NCBI RefSeq assembly: GCF_001280065.1
Contig: NZ_LGEA01000091.1
Coordinates: 248,001-312,000 of the forward strand
Source of the DNA: Streptomyces sp. NRRL B-1140
GTDB taxonomy: Bacteria > Actinomycetota > Actinomycetes > Streptomycetales > Streptomycetaceae
DNA: 64,000 nt
Reading direction: 5' to 3'
Positions within the stretch are counted from its first letter, which is position 1, and each line of letters opens with the position of its first letter. The position numbers and the translations under genes were made by a program. Shown here piece by piece: positions 30,573 to 38,974 of this stretch. The notes beneath the pieces were generated by a model. It made no database searches. It was given only the letters and a program-made list of their open reading frames with translations, and was not told where the DNA came from.

Positions 30573-31747
30573 CCGCGCTGCGCCCCGAGCGCGAGTCCGA
30601 CACCTCGTACGGGCAGCAGTCGTACGGGGTGTCGGGTGCGTTCGAGGACTGGTCGGGTGTGGGCTACGGGGCGTCTTCGCAGCAGGAGCCGAATCCGGCG
30701 GGGCCGGGAGCGCAGCCGCGGTCCGGTGCGCAACATCCGCGGCATCCGGGGCAGTACGCGGCGTACGAGCCGGTCTCGGAGGATCCGTATCTGCCGCCCG
30801 TCGACGAGGAGACGGTGGCGCTGCGGATTCCGGGTCCCCCAGAGGGCGGCGGTCCCACAGCGGGTTCTCCGGCTTCTTCCGGTACTCGGCTGGACGGATC
30901 CGCTCCTGGCGGCCGAGCGGCCCGGAGAAAGGCCGCCAAGCGCCGTCACGGGCGCCATGGAGGTGCGGCGGAGACTCCGGCGGTCGCCCACGAGGGCGGT
31001 GTCGCCGGTTCCGGGAGCCGGGCGCGGGCGCCGCTGTCGCGGGTCGAGGCGCGGCGGCAGGCGCGGGCGCGTAAGCCCGGCCCGGCGGTCGTCGCGAGCC
31101 GGGCCATCGGCGAGGTGTTCATCACGACCGGCGTGCTGATGCTGTTGTTCGTCACGTATCAGCTGTGGTGGACGAATGTGCGGGCGCATGCCGAGGCGGG
31201 CCAGGAGGCGAGCAGTCTTCAGAACGACTGGGCGAGCGGCAAGCGCAATCCGGGGGCCTTCGAGCCGGGGCAGGGTTTCGCGATCCTGCACATTCCGAAG
31301 CTGGATGTGGTGGTGCCGATCGCTGAGGGCACCAGCAGCAAGGGTGTGCTGGACCGGGGGATGGTCGGCCACTACGCGGAGGGTGCGCTGAAGACGGCGA
31401 TGCCCGGCGACAAGAGTGGCAACTTCGGGCTCGCGGGCCATCGCAACACGCACGGAGAGCCGTTCCGGTACATCAACAAGCTCGCTCCGGGCGATCCGAT
31501 CGTCGTGGAGACGCAGGACGAGTACTTCGTCTACAAGATGGCGTCGATCCTTCCGGTGACGCCGCCGAGCAACACGAGTGTGCTGAATCCCGTGCCCACG
31601 GGGTCCGGCTTCACCAAGCCCGGCCGTTACATCACGCTGACCACGTGCACGCCGGAGTTCACCAGCAAGTACCGGATGATCGTCTGGGGCAAGATGGTCG
31701 AGGAACGGCCGCGCAGCAAGGGCAAGCCGGATGCGCTCGTCAGTTAA
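30569..31747 (+). CDS. Class E sortase with long N-terminal extension (SrtE1-like)
   Basis: From the GTG at 30569, which overlaps the pabA stop by four bases, the protein is 392 aa. The first ~165 residues are a disordered Gln/Pro/Ser/Arg-rich cytoplasmic region. A membrane helix (about 181-203) and the sortase domain follow, with His291 (AGHRNTHGE), Cys360 (TLTTCTP) and Arg369 (YRMIVWG). In S. coelicolor the paired sortases SrtE1/SrtE2 (SCO3850/SCO3849) anchor long chaplins and are needed for aerial growth, and this gene is the likely SrtE1 counterpart. The longer open frame upstream overlaps pabA and is not real. Confidence 0.93.
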   Translation: MTALRPERESDTSYGQQSYGVSGAFEDWSGVGYGASSQQEPNPAGPGAQPRSGAQHPRHPGQYAAYEPVSEDPYLPPVDEETVALRIPGPPEGGGPTAGSPASSGTRLDGSAPGGRAARRKAAKRRHGRHGGAAETPAVAHEGGVAGSGSRARAPLSRVEARRQARARKPGPAVVASRAIGEVFITTGVLMLLFVTYQLWWTNVRAHAEAGQEASSLQNDWASGKRNPGAFEPGQGFAILHIPKLDVVVPIAEGTSSKGVLDRGMVGHYAEGALKTAMPGDKSGNFGLAGHRNTHGEPFRYINKLAPGDPIVVETQDEYFVYKMASILPVTPPSNTSVLNPVPTGSGFTKPGRYITLTTCTPEFTSKYRMIVWGKMVEERPRSKGKPDALVS

Positions 31748-31760
31748 GGGCAGATGACCA

Positions 31761-32510
31761 GTGGCAGCGACCACCGACACGGACCACGAGAAGCACACCG
31801 GCGGGGCGTCCCGGCCGCCTGCGGCACGTCGCAGGCCCGGCCCGATCGCCATGGCGGTCAGTTTCTTCGGGGAACTCCTCATCACGACGGGCCTGGTCCT
31901 CGGCCTGTTCGTCGTCTACTCGCTGTGGTGGACGAATGTGGTCGCCGACCGGGCGGCCGGCAAGCAGGCCGACAAGGTCCGTGAGGACTGGGCCCATGGA
32001 CGGGGCGGTCCCGGTGCGCTGGACACCAAGAACGGCATCGGTTTCCTGCACGTGCCGGCGATGCGCAATGGCGAGGTCCTGGTCGAGAAGGGCACGTCGA
32101 GCAAGATTCTCAATGACGGTGTCGCCGGTTATTACATCGATCCGGTGAAGGCGACCCTGCCGATGTCGGGCAAGGACGGCAATTTCTCGCTCGCCGCCCA
32201 CCGTGACGGCCATGGCGCCAAGTTCCACAACATCGACAAGATCGAGAAGGGCGACCCGATCGTCTTCGAGACGAAGGACAAGTGGTACGTCTACAAGGTC
32301 TTCGACATCCTTCCGGAGACCTCGAAGTTCAACGTCAAGGTCCTCTCACAGGTTCCGGAGGAGTCCGGTAAGAAGAAGCCGGGCCACTACATCACGCTGA
32401 CGACGTGCACTCCGGTGTACACGAGCACGTACCGGTACGTGGTGTGGGGGGAGCTGGAGCGGGTGGAGAAGGTGGACGCGGACCGGACACCGCCGGCGGA
32501 GCTGGGCTGA
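31761..32510 (+). CDS. Class E sortase (SrtE2-like)
   Basis: A 249-aa class E sortase with a membrane helix at residues 36-56 and catalytic His147 (AAHRDGHG), Cys216 (TLTTCTP) and Arg225 (YRYVVWG). It begins at a GTG 14 bp after the previous sortase, so the two are co-transcribed. It is close to that sortase in its membrane and catalytic segments (LWWTNV, TLTTCTP), which suggests an old tandem duplication. It probably works with it in chaplin attachment (inference from S. coelicolor). Confidence 0.93.
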   Translation: MAATTDTDHEKHTGGASRPPAARRRPGPIAMAVSFFGELLITTGLVLGLFVVYSLWWTNVVADRAAGKQADKVREDWAHGRGGPGALDTKNGIGFLHVPAMRNGEVLVEKGTSSKILNDGVAGYYIDPVKATLPMSGKDGNFSLAAHRDGHGAKFHNIDKIEKGDPIVFETKDKWYVYKVFDILPETSKFNVKVLSQVPEESGKKKPGHYITLTTCTPVYTSTYRYVVWGELERVEKVDADRTPPAELG

Positions 32511-32547
32511 TCGCGCTCCTTCGGGGCGGCCGGCCGCTAGCATGACG

Positions 32548-32588
32548 GAGGCCCGAAGCCGCAACTTTCTCTTGCGGCTTCGGGCCTC
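32548..32588. terminator. Bidirectional terminator between sortase operon and nuclease gene
   Basis: A perfect 17-bp stem (32548-32564 with 32572-32588) around a 7-base loop lies between two convergent genes. Confidence 0.9.
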
Positions 32589-32603
32589 TGCGCGGTCGGT
32601 TCG

Positions 32604-33635
32604 TCATTCCAGGACGGTCAGGACCGCCCCGGCGCTCCATTCCTCCAGCAGCCCGCGGTGTACGGCTGTGATGCCGCTCTCGGCTGCGATGTTGAGGGCG
32701 TCGCGGGTGAAGGGGCAGGTCGCGACGAACAGGGCCACCTCGGAGTCGTGCAGGACCTTGGCCGCCCCGAGGAACTTCTGGATTTCGGGGCTGGTGATGG
32801 AGAGGTGGGGCGCGAACCTCTTGCACTGGACGACGATGCGCCGCCCGTCGGCCGTGAGCGCGGTGATGTCGATGCCCCGGTCCCTGCCACCGCCTTGCAC
32901 GACGACGCTGGTGCAGCCGTCGCGGCGCAGGAGCTGGGCGACGTGTTCCTCGAATTCGCGCCCGTTCATGGCGTCCATGGCGGCCATGACTCCGGCGAGG
33001 GGACGGCCCTCTCGGGGGGCTTCCAGTCGTTGCAGTCGGTTGTGGTGCTGCCGGAGCCGTTTCTCGATGCGCTGGACGCCTGCCCGGAGGGCGGTGAGCT
33101 CTTGTCGGTGCTCGCCCGACGTTTCGATCAGGGTGTTGAACAGGGGGACGACGGTCCTCCCCAGGATGTGGGTGATGCGCTGGTCGATGCGGGCGTCGAG
33201 GGAGGCGGTGTCGGCCGGGGCAGGGTTTTCCACAGGCTGTGTGCGCGCCAGGTACTCCATGTCGAGGAGGTACACACGCACCTGACGTGCGACGTCGCTG
33301 TCGCGGAGCAGCATGGCGATGTTGAGGACGGCGCGTCGGGGGAAGAGGGCCAGGGAGCGGGTGCGTGACTGGATTCCACTGAGGTTCTTGAAGGACCTCA
33401 GTTCTTCGCCGGTCAGCAGGCGGTAGCCACTGGATTCCAGTTCGGTTCGGTGGTCCTTGATGAGTGACTTGATGGCTTCGAGACCGACGTCGAAGTACGA
33501 CGCCACCATCGCGGTCGTCACGTGCATCCCGTCCGGCAGCAGCGACAGGGCCTTGACCCTGTCGAGCACGTCCGTGCGGTCGAGGACGCTGCCGCGCAGG
33601 GTCGGTGATTCCAGCAAGGCGGTTTCGTTGATCAT
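32604..33635 (-). CDS. Mrr-type restriction-endonuclease-like protein with N-terminal DNA-binding-like domain
   Basis: From the ATG at 33635, after a strong GGAGGACAG ribosome site, the protein is 343 aa. Residues ~15-130 form an unusual N-terminal domain, predicted helical and rich in Leu and Arg. A conserved-looking LFPRRAVLNIAMLLRDSDVAR resembles phage antirepressor/Bro-like modules (inference). A coiled coil spans about 165-205. Residues 222-343 are an Mrr/PD-(D/E)XK nuclease domain with NGREFEEHVAQLL, Asp256 and Gln270-Cys-Lys272 as the catalytic set. No methyltransferase gene is next to it, so it may target modified DNA (type IV-like) or act in regulation. It interrupts an otherwise conserved block between the sortases and pknB. 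Confidence 0.87.
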   Translation of the reverse strand: MINETALLESPTLRGSVLDRTDVLDRVKALSLLPDGMHVTTAMVASYFDVGLEAIKSLIKDHRTELESSGYRLLTGEELRSFKNLSGIQSRTRSLALFPRRAVLNIAMLLRDSDVARQVRVYLLDMEYLARTQPVENPAPADTASLDARIDQRITHILGRTVVPLFNTLIETSGEHRQELTALRAGVQRIEKRLRQHHNRLQRLEAPREGRPLAGVMAAMDAMNGREFEEHVAQLLRRDGCTSVVVQGGGRDRGIDITALTADGRRIVVQCKRFAPHLSITSPEIQKFLGAAKVLHDSEVALFVATCPFTRDALNIAAESGITAVHRGLLEEWSAGAVLTVLE

Positions 33636-33767
33636 GTTCTGTCCTCCGGCTCGTATGACCGGGGTGAAGTACCGATGCCCCACCCCACCCGGTGAACGAG
33701 TCGGGACATATGAAGACACGATCGACGGGCGCATGCCTTTTCGGGGATGTCTTCGGCCGTGAAGGGC

Positions 33768-33800
33768 AGAGCCCCCGGCCTCTGTGAGGCCGGGGGCTCT
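33768..33800. terminator. pknB-side terminator hairpin
   Basis: A perfect 15-bp stem (33768-33782 with 33786-33800) around a TGT loop lies 25 bp past the pknB stop and upstream of the nuclease gene. Confidence 0.88.
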
Positions 33801-33825
33801 GTGATGTGACGGTGGGGTTGCGGGG

Positions 33826-35859
33826 TCAGTCGTCCTCGTTGCTGCCGTTGAGGCCGCCGAAGATGCCGCCGTTTCCGCCGCCGCCGTTGTTGTTGCCGCC
33901 GTTGTCCTGGCCGAATCCGACGGTCTGGAGGGTGATCGTCGTCCCTGCCGGGTCGTCGACCTCCTGGTTGGGGCCGGGGTTCTGGCCGGCGACGAGGGCG
34001 TTGTCGCTCTGGTCGCTGCCGTTCGCGAACTGGATGTTGGTGAAGCCTTGCTGGGCGAGGGTCTGCTTGGCCTGGGCGACCGTCTGGCCGACGACCTGCG
34101 GGACCTTGACCTTCTGCTGTTGCTTCTTCTTGCCGATCTGGATGTTGACCGACGAGTTCGGGTCGACCGACGTGCCGGCCTGCGGGGTGGTCTGGATGAC
34201 CTTCCCGACCTGGCTGTCGTCATCGGTCTCCACCTCGGTGCAGTTGCCGACCAGGTTGCTGGCCTGCATCTGCTGCTTGGCGGCGTTGCAGTCCCGGCCG
34301 AGGACGTCCGGGACGGTGGACTTCGCCTTTTCCTTGGCGATGGTGAGGGTGATGGTGGATCCCTTCTCCACCTCCTCGCCCAGGTCGGGGTTCTGTTCCA
34401 GGACGGTGCCGGGGTCCTCGGTGGACTCCTTCGTCTTCGTTTCCACCTGGAAGTCGTACTTGTCGGCCTCCAGTGTCGCCTTGGCGTCCTGCAGGCTGTC
34501 CCCGACGACGCTCGGCACAGCCACCTTCGGCGCGCCCGTGGAGACCACCAGGGAGATGGTGTCGCCCTTGTCGACCTTCACCCCGGCCTTCGGGTCCTGG
34601 GAGCAAACGTTGCCCTTGGGCTGGGCGGCGCAGGGCTTGCTGGAGAAGGTCACTTCGACGTCGCCGTTCTCGGCCAGTTGCTCGGCGCTCTTCTTGGTCT
34701 CGCCGACGAAGTTGGGAGTGTCGACCTTGTCGTTGCTCACGCCGTCGCCGCTGACCGCCCATCGGCCGATCAGGATCGCCCCGACCAGGACGAGGATGCC
34801 CGCCACCACCAGCAGGATCGTGGAGGTGTTGGACTTGCGCTGCTGCCCGCGGCGCCGGTCGGGGCGGTCGTCGTAGCCGTAGCCGCCGTCGTCGGGGTTC
34901 ATGGGGGGCAGCATGGACGTGGCGCCGGCGCCGGAGTCCGCGCGCAGGGCCGTCGTCGGCTGGTCGTCGGGGTAGCCGCCGTAGCCCACCGCGCCCATCG
35001 CGGCCGTGGCGGCGACCGGCTGGCCGTCGAGGCAGGCTTCGATGTCGGCGCGCATCTCGTCGGCCGACTGGTAGCGGTAGTCCGGGTCCTTGACGAGCGC
35101 CTTCAGCACGATCGCGTCCATCTCGGGCGTGATCTCGGGGTCGAAGACGCTCGGCGACTGCGGCTCCTCGCGGACGTGCTGGTAGGCCACGGCCACCGGG
35201 GAGTCGCCGACGAAGGGCGGGCGGACGGTCAGCAGCTCGTAGAGCAGACAGCCGGTGGAGTACAGGTCGGAGCGGGCGTCGACCTGCTCGCCCTTGGCCT
35301 GTTCCGGGGAGAGGTACTGGGCGGTGCCGATGACCGCCGAGGTCTGCGTCATGGTCATGCCGGAGTCGCCCATGGCGCGGGCGATGCCGAAGTCCATGAC
35401 CTTGACCTGGCCGTTGCGCGTCAGCATGACGTTCGCCGGTTTGATGTCGCGGTGGACGATGCCGGCGCGGTGGGAGTACTCCAGGGCCTGGAGGATGCCG
35501 ATGGTCATCTCCATGGCACGCTCCGGCAGCAGCTTGCGGCCGGAGTGCAGCAGCTCACGCAGGGTCGAGCCGTCCACGTACTCCATGACGATGTACGGGA
35601 TCGACACGTTGTCGATGTAGTCCTCGCCCGTGTCGTAGACCGCGACGATCGCGGGATGGTTGAGCGAGGCGGCCGACTGGGCCTCCCGGCGGAACCGGGC
35701 CTGGAAGGAAGGGTCACGCGCGAGATCCGCGCGCAGCGTCTTCACCGCCACGGTGCGTCCGAGGCGGGTGTCATGCGCGAGGTAGACCTCCGCCATGCCA
35801 CCACGCCCGAGCACCTGGCCCAGTTCGTACCGGCCGCCGAGGCGACGCGGCTCTTCCAT
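33826..35859 (-). CDS. pknB: PASTA-domain serine/threonine protein kinase PknB
   Basis: A receptor-type Hanks kinase that senses peptidoglycan fragments or lipid II and controls growth and division. The 677-aa protein has the glycine loop GRGGMAEVY (18-26), Lys40, HRDIKPANV (136-144), DFGIAR (156-161) and GTAQYLSPEQ (178-187). A membrane helix lies near residues 347-370. Four PASTA repeats (about 377-645) end in an Asn/Gly-rich tail. It heads the string pknB, pbpA, rodA, PP2C, fhaB, fhaA read backwards, although each gene lies upstream of it in transcription. Mycobacterium has a second kinase, PknA, at this point, and it is absent here. Confidence 0.97.
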   Translation of the reverse strand: MEEPRRLGGRYELGQVLGRGGMAEVYLAHDTRLGRTVAVKTLRADLARDPSFQARFRREAQSAASLNHPAIVAVYDTGEDYIDNVSIPYIVMEYVDGSTLRELLHSGRKLLPERAMEMTIGILQALEYSHRAGIVHRDIKPANVMLTRNGQVKVMDFGIARAMGDSGMTMTQTSAVIGTAQYLSPEQAKGEQVDARSDLYSTGCLLYELLTVRPPFVGDSPVAVAYQHVREEPQSPSVFDPEITPEMDAIVLKALVKDPDYRYQSADEMRADIEACLDGQPVAATAAMGAVGYGGYPDDQPTTALRADSGAGATSMLPPMNPDDGGYGYDDRPDRRRGQQRKSNTSTILLVVAGILVLVGAILIGRWAVSGDGVSNDKVDTPNFVGETKKSAEQLAENGDVEVTFSSKPCAAQPKGNVCSQDPKAGVKVDKGDTISLVVSTGAPKVAVPSVVGDSLQDAKATLEADKYDFQVETKTKESTEDPGTVLEQNPDLGEEVEKGSTITLTIAKEKAKSTVPDVLGRDCNAAKQQMQASNLVGNCTEVETDDDSQVGKVIQTTPQAGTSVDPNSSVNIQIGKKKQQQKVKVPQVVGQTVAQAKQTLAQQGFTNIQFANGSDQSDNALVAGQNPGPNQEVDDPAGTTITLQTVGFGQDNGGNNNGGGGNGGIFGGLNGSNEDD

Positions 35860-36028
35860 AGCTACCTACCAGCCCTCTCCGTCGGTCCCGACCGGCATGC
35901 TTGTACGGTCGGAGGCTGCCGTCCGGGCCTACCGTACCCGGCTCGCTTTGTGTGACCTGGCCAAGCCCGTCAGCCGATACAGGACCGGTATCGCAACGTG
36001 CACCGATGTGAAGCAGGCGTGAGCGGGG

Positions 36029-37507
36029 TCACTTCTTGCTGTCGATGACCGCCTCCATCACGTTCCTCGCGATCGGTGCCGCGAGGCCGCCGCCGGAGAT
36101 GTCGTCGCGGACGGCGTTGTCGTCCTCGACGACGACGGCCACGGCGACCGGCGCGCTGCCGTCCTCACCCTTGGCGTAGGAGATGAACCACGCGTAGGGG
36201 TTCTCGCTGTTGTCGACGCCGTGCTGGGCGGTACCGGTCTTGCCGCCCACCTTGACGCCGGGGATCTTGGCGTTCGAGCCCGTGCCCTTTTCGACGACCG
36301 TCTCCATCATCGACTGGAGGATCTGGGCGTTCTCCGGCGACAGCGGCTGGCTCAGTTCCTTGGGGTCGGTCTTCTCGATCGGGTCGAGGCCGGGCGACTG
36401 GAGCTCGTCGACCATGTACGGCTTCATCAGCTTGCCGTCGTTGGCGACGGCCGAGGCGACCATGGCCATCTGCAGCGGGGTGGCGGCGGTGTTGAACTGG
36501 CCGATCGAGGACAGCGCGGTCTGAGAGGGGTTCATGTCGTCGGAGAAGACCGAGGCGTTGGCGCGGACGGGCGTGAACTGCTCCTCGTCGAAGCCGAACT
36601 TCTTGGCCATGTCCAGCATCTTGTCGTTGCCCAGGTCGGCGCCGATCTTACCGAAGACGGTGTTGCAGGAGTACTGGAGGGCCACCCGCAGCGTCGCGTT
36701 CTCGCAGGGGATGTTGCCCTCGTTGGGCAGCTTCGTGTTGGTGCCCGTCATGACCCACGGGTCCGGCGAGTTCGTCTTGACGTCGGCGGACGTGTACTTG
36801 CCGTCCTCCAGCGCGGCGGCAGCGGTGACGACCTTGAAGGTGGAGCCGGGCGGGTAGGTCTCGCGCAGTGCCCGGTTGAGCATCGGGTCGTCGGGGTTGT
36901 TCTTCTTCTGCAGCTTCTGCCAGGCCTCGGTGTCCGTCGTCGTGGAGTTCCCCGCGAAGGACGACGGGTCGTACGACGGGAAGGAGGCCAGGGCCAGGAT
37001 CTTGCCCGTGGACGGCTCCAGGGCGACGACGGAGCCCTTGCCGCCCTGCCTCTTCAGGCCGTTGTAGGCGGCCTTCTGGGCGGCGGCGTTCAGGGTGGTG
37101 ACGACGTTGCCGCCCTGCTGCTTCTTGCCCGTGAGCATGTCGAGGGTGTTGCGGAAGAACAGCCGGTCGTCGTTGCCGGTGAGGATGCCGTCCTCGATGC
37201 TCTCGAGCTGCGTGGCACCGAAGGCCTGCGAGGCGTAACCGGTGACCGGCGCCCACATGGCGCCGTTCTTGTAGGTGCGCTTGAACTTGAAGTCGCTGCC
37301 CGACGACTCGGCGGAGCCGGTGATCGGCTCCCCGCCGACGATGATGTTGCCGCGGGGGGAGGCGTAGCGCTCGATGGTGACGCGACGGTTGTTCTTGTCG
37401 GTCCGGAGCTCGTCCGCCTGGACGTACTGGATCCAGTTGTCGCGGATCATCAGTGCCAGAACGAGCAGGCCGCAGAAGATCGCGATCCGGCGCAGGGGCT
37501 TGTTCAT
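36029..37507 (-). CDS. pbpA: Penicillin-binding protein PbpA (class B transpeptidase)
   Basis: A class B PBP that cross-links peptidoglycan, partnered by the RodA/FtsW-like glycosyltransferase upstream. From the ATG at 37507 it is 492 aa, with an N-terminal membrane anchor (about residues 7-25), a dimerisation region and a transpeptidase domain. The motifs are STFK (Ser222-Lys225), SCN (in ALQYSCNTVF) and KTG (in GGKTGTAQ). The start overlaps the rodA stop by four bases. An open frame continuing to 37960 is antisense-like overlap with rodA. Confidence 0.97.
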   Translation of the reverse strand: MNKPLRRIAIFCGLLVLALMIRDNWIQYVQADELRTDKNNRRVTIERYASPRGNIIVGGEPITGSAESSGSDFKFKRTYKNGAMWAPVTGYASQAFGATQLESIEDGILTGNDDRLFFRNTLDMLTGKKQQGGNVVTTLNAAAQKAAYNGLKRQGGKGSVVALEPSTGKILALASFPSYDPSSFAGNSTTTDTEAWQKLQKKNNPDDPMLNRALRETYPPGSTFKVVTAAAALEDGKYTSADVKTNSPDPWVMTGTNTKLPNEGNIPCENATLRVALQYSCNTVFGKIGADLGNDKMLDMAKKFGFDEEQFTPVRANASVFSDDMNPSQTALSSIGQFNTAATPLQMAMVASAVANDGKLMKPYMVDELQSPGLDPIEKTDPKELSQPLSPENAQILQSMMETVVEKGTGSNAKIPGVKVGGKTGTAQHGVDNSENPYAWFISYAKGEDGSAPVAVAVVVEDDNAVRDDISGGGLAAPIARNVMEAVIDSKK

Positions 37508-38952
37508 GACGGGCGGACCACCTGGGTCATCTCGGCGTCGGGGTTGGCGGCGGGAGCGGGCGCCGGGCGGCGGGCGGTGTCGCTGATGCGCAACAGGATG
37601 CCGATGAGTGCCCAGTTGGCGATCACGGAGGAACCGCCGTAGGCGACGAAGGGCAGCGTCATACCGGTCAGCGGGATGAGGCCCATCACACCGCCGGCCA
37701 CGACGAAGACCTGGAGGGCGAAGGCGCCCGACAGGCCGACGGCCAGCAGCTTGCCGAACGGGTCGCGGGCCGCGAGGGCGGTGCGCACGCCCCGCTCGAC
37801 GATCAGCCCGTAGAGCAGCAGGATCGCCATGACGCCCGCCAGGCCCAGCTCCTCGCCGAAGGTGGCGAGGATGAAGTCGGAGTTGGCGGCGAAGCCGATG
37901 AGGTCGGAGTTGCCCTGTCCGAGGCCGGTACCGAGGGTGCCGCCGGAGCCGAAGGCCCACAGGGCCTGCATGGACTGCTCGGTGTGGCCCAGCTCGCCCT
38001 GCCGGCTCAGTTTGTATTCGAGCATCGGGTTGAGCCAGGCCTGCACACGCGTCTGGATGTGCGGCTCGAAGCTCGCGACGCCGACGGCGCCGACCGCGGA
38101 CATCAGCAGACCGAAGACGATCCAGCTGGTCCGCTCGGTGGCGACGTACAGCATGATGACGAACATCCCGAAGAACAGCAGGGACGTGCCGAGGTCGGTC
38201 TCGAAGACCAGGATGAGGATCGAGATGACCCAGACGACGAGGATCGGGCCCAGGTCGCGTCCGCGCGGCAGGTACAGGCCCATGAAGCGGCGGCTGGCCA
38301 GGGCCAGTGCGTCTCTCTTGACCATGAGGTAGCCGGCGAAGAACACCGCGAGGGCGATCTTCGCGAACTCGCCGGGCTGGAGCGTGCCGAGGCCGGGGAT
38401 CTTGATCCAGATCTTGGCGCCGTAGATGTTCGCGCCGAGTCCGGGCACGAGCGGCAGGACCAGCAGCAACAGCGCGCCGGCCATGGAGATGTACGTGTAG
38501 CGCTGCAGGACGCGGTGGTCCTTCAGGAAGACCAGTACGCCCACCAGCAGGGCGACGCCCATCGCGGAGTACAGCAGCTGCCGGGGAGCCGCCTCGACGA
38601 ACTGCTTGCTCGCCTGCAGCTTCTCCGACTGGTCCAGGCGCCAGATGATGACCAGTCCGAGCCCGTTGAGCAGCGTCGCCAGTGGCAGCATCAGCGGGTC
38701 GGCGTACGGCGCGAACTTCCGTACGGCGAGGTGGCCGACGCCCGCGAGCAGTCCGAGCCCGAGCCCGTAGCTCAGCAGGCCCGGCGGCACCGAGTCGTGA
38801 AGGGCCAGGCCGACGTTGGCGTAGGCGAACACCGGGATGACGACGGCGAACACCAGCAGCGCGAGCTCGGTGTTGCGTCGGCTCGGCGCGCCGATGGCGC
38901 CGATCGTGGACGTGTGGTGCGTCGGCGAGTGCGACGTATTCGTACCGCTCAT
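37504..38952 (-). CDS. rodA: FtsW/RodA/SpoVE-family peptidoglycan glycosyltransferase
   Basis: A SEDS-family polytopic membrane protein that polymerises lipid II. The 482-aa protein has about 12 hydrophobic segments and the family signature WRLDQSEKL, GSGGTLGTGLGQGNSDLIGFAANSDFILATFGEELGL, plus the C-terminal GLIPLTGMTLPFVAYGGSS. The position matches Mycobacterium rodA (Rv0017). It is translationally coupled to pbpA, which gives a SEDS-bPBP pair. Confidence 0.96.
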   Translation of the reverse strand: MSGTNTSHSPTHHTSTIGAIGAPSRRNTELALLVFAVVIPVFAYANVGLALHDSVPPGLLSYGLGLGLLAGVGHLAVRKFAPYADPLMLPLATLLNGLGLVIIWRLDQSEKLQASKQFVEAAPRQLLYSAMGVALLVGVLVFLKDHRVLQRYTYISMAGALLLLVLPLVPGLGANIYGAKIWIKIPGLGTLQPGEFAKIALAVFFAGYLMVKRDALALASRRFMGLYLPRGRDLGPILVVWVISILILVFETDLGTSLLFFGMFVIMLYVATERTSWIVFGLLMSAVGAVGVASFEPHIQTRVQAWLNPMLEYKLSRQGELGHTEQSMQALWAFGSGGTLGTGLGQGNSDLIGFAANSDFILATFGEELGLAGVMAILLLYGLIVERGVRTALAARDPFGKLLAVGLSGAFALQVFVVAGGVMGLIPLTGMTLPFVAYGGSSVIANWALIGILLRISDTARRPAPAPAANPDAEMTQVVRPS

Positions 38953-38974
38953 GGTGTGACAGGGCCTCTCACGG

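Noticed and set aside
33636..34223. Long N-terminal extension of the nuclease gene
   Set aside because: Overlaps the pknB 3' end on the same strand in a different frame and is Arg/Ser/Thr-repeat shadow sequence. The ATG at 33635 has a strong ribosome site.
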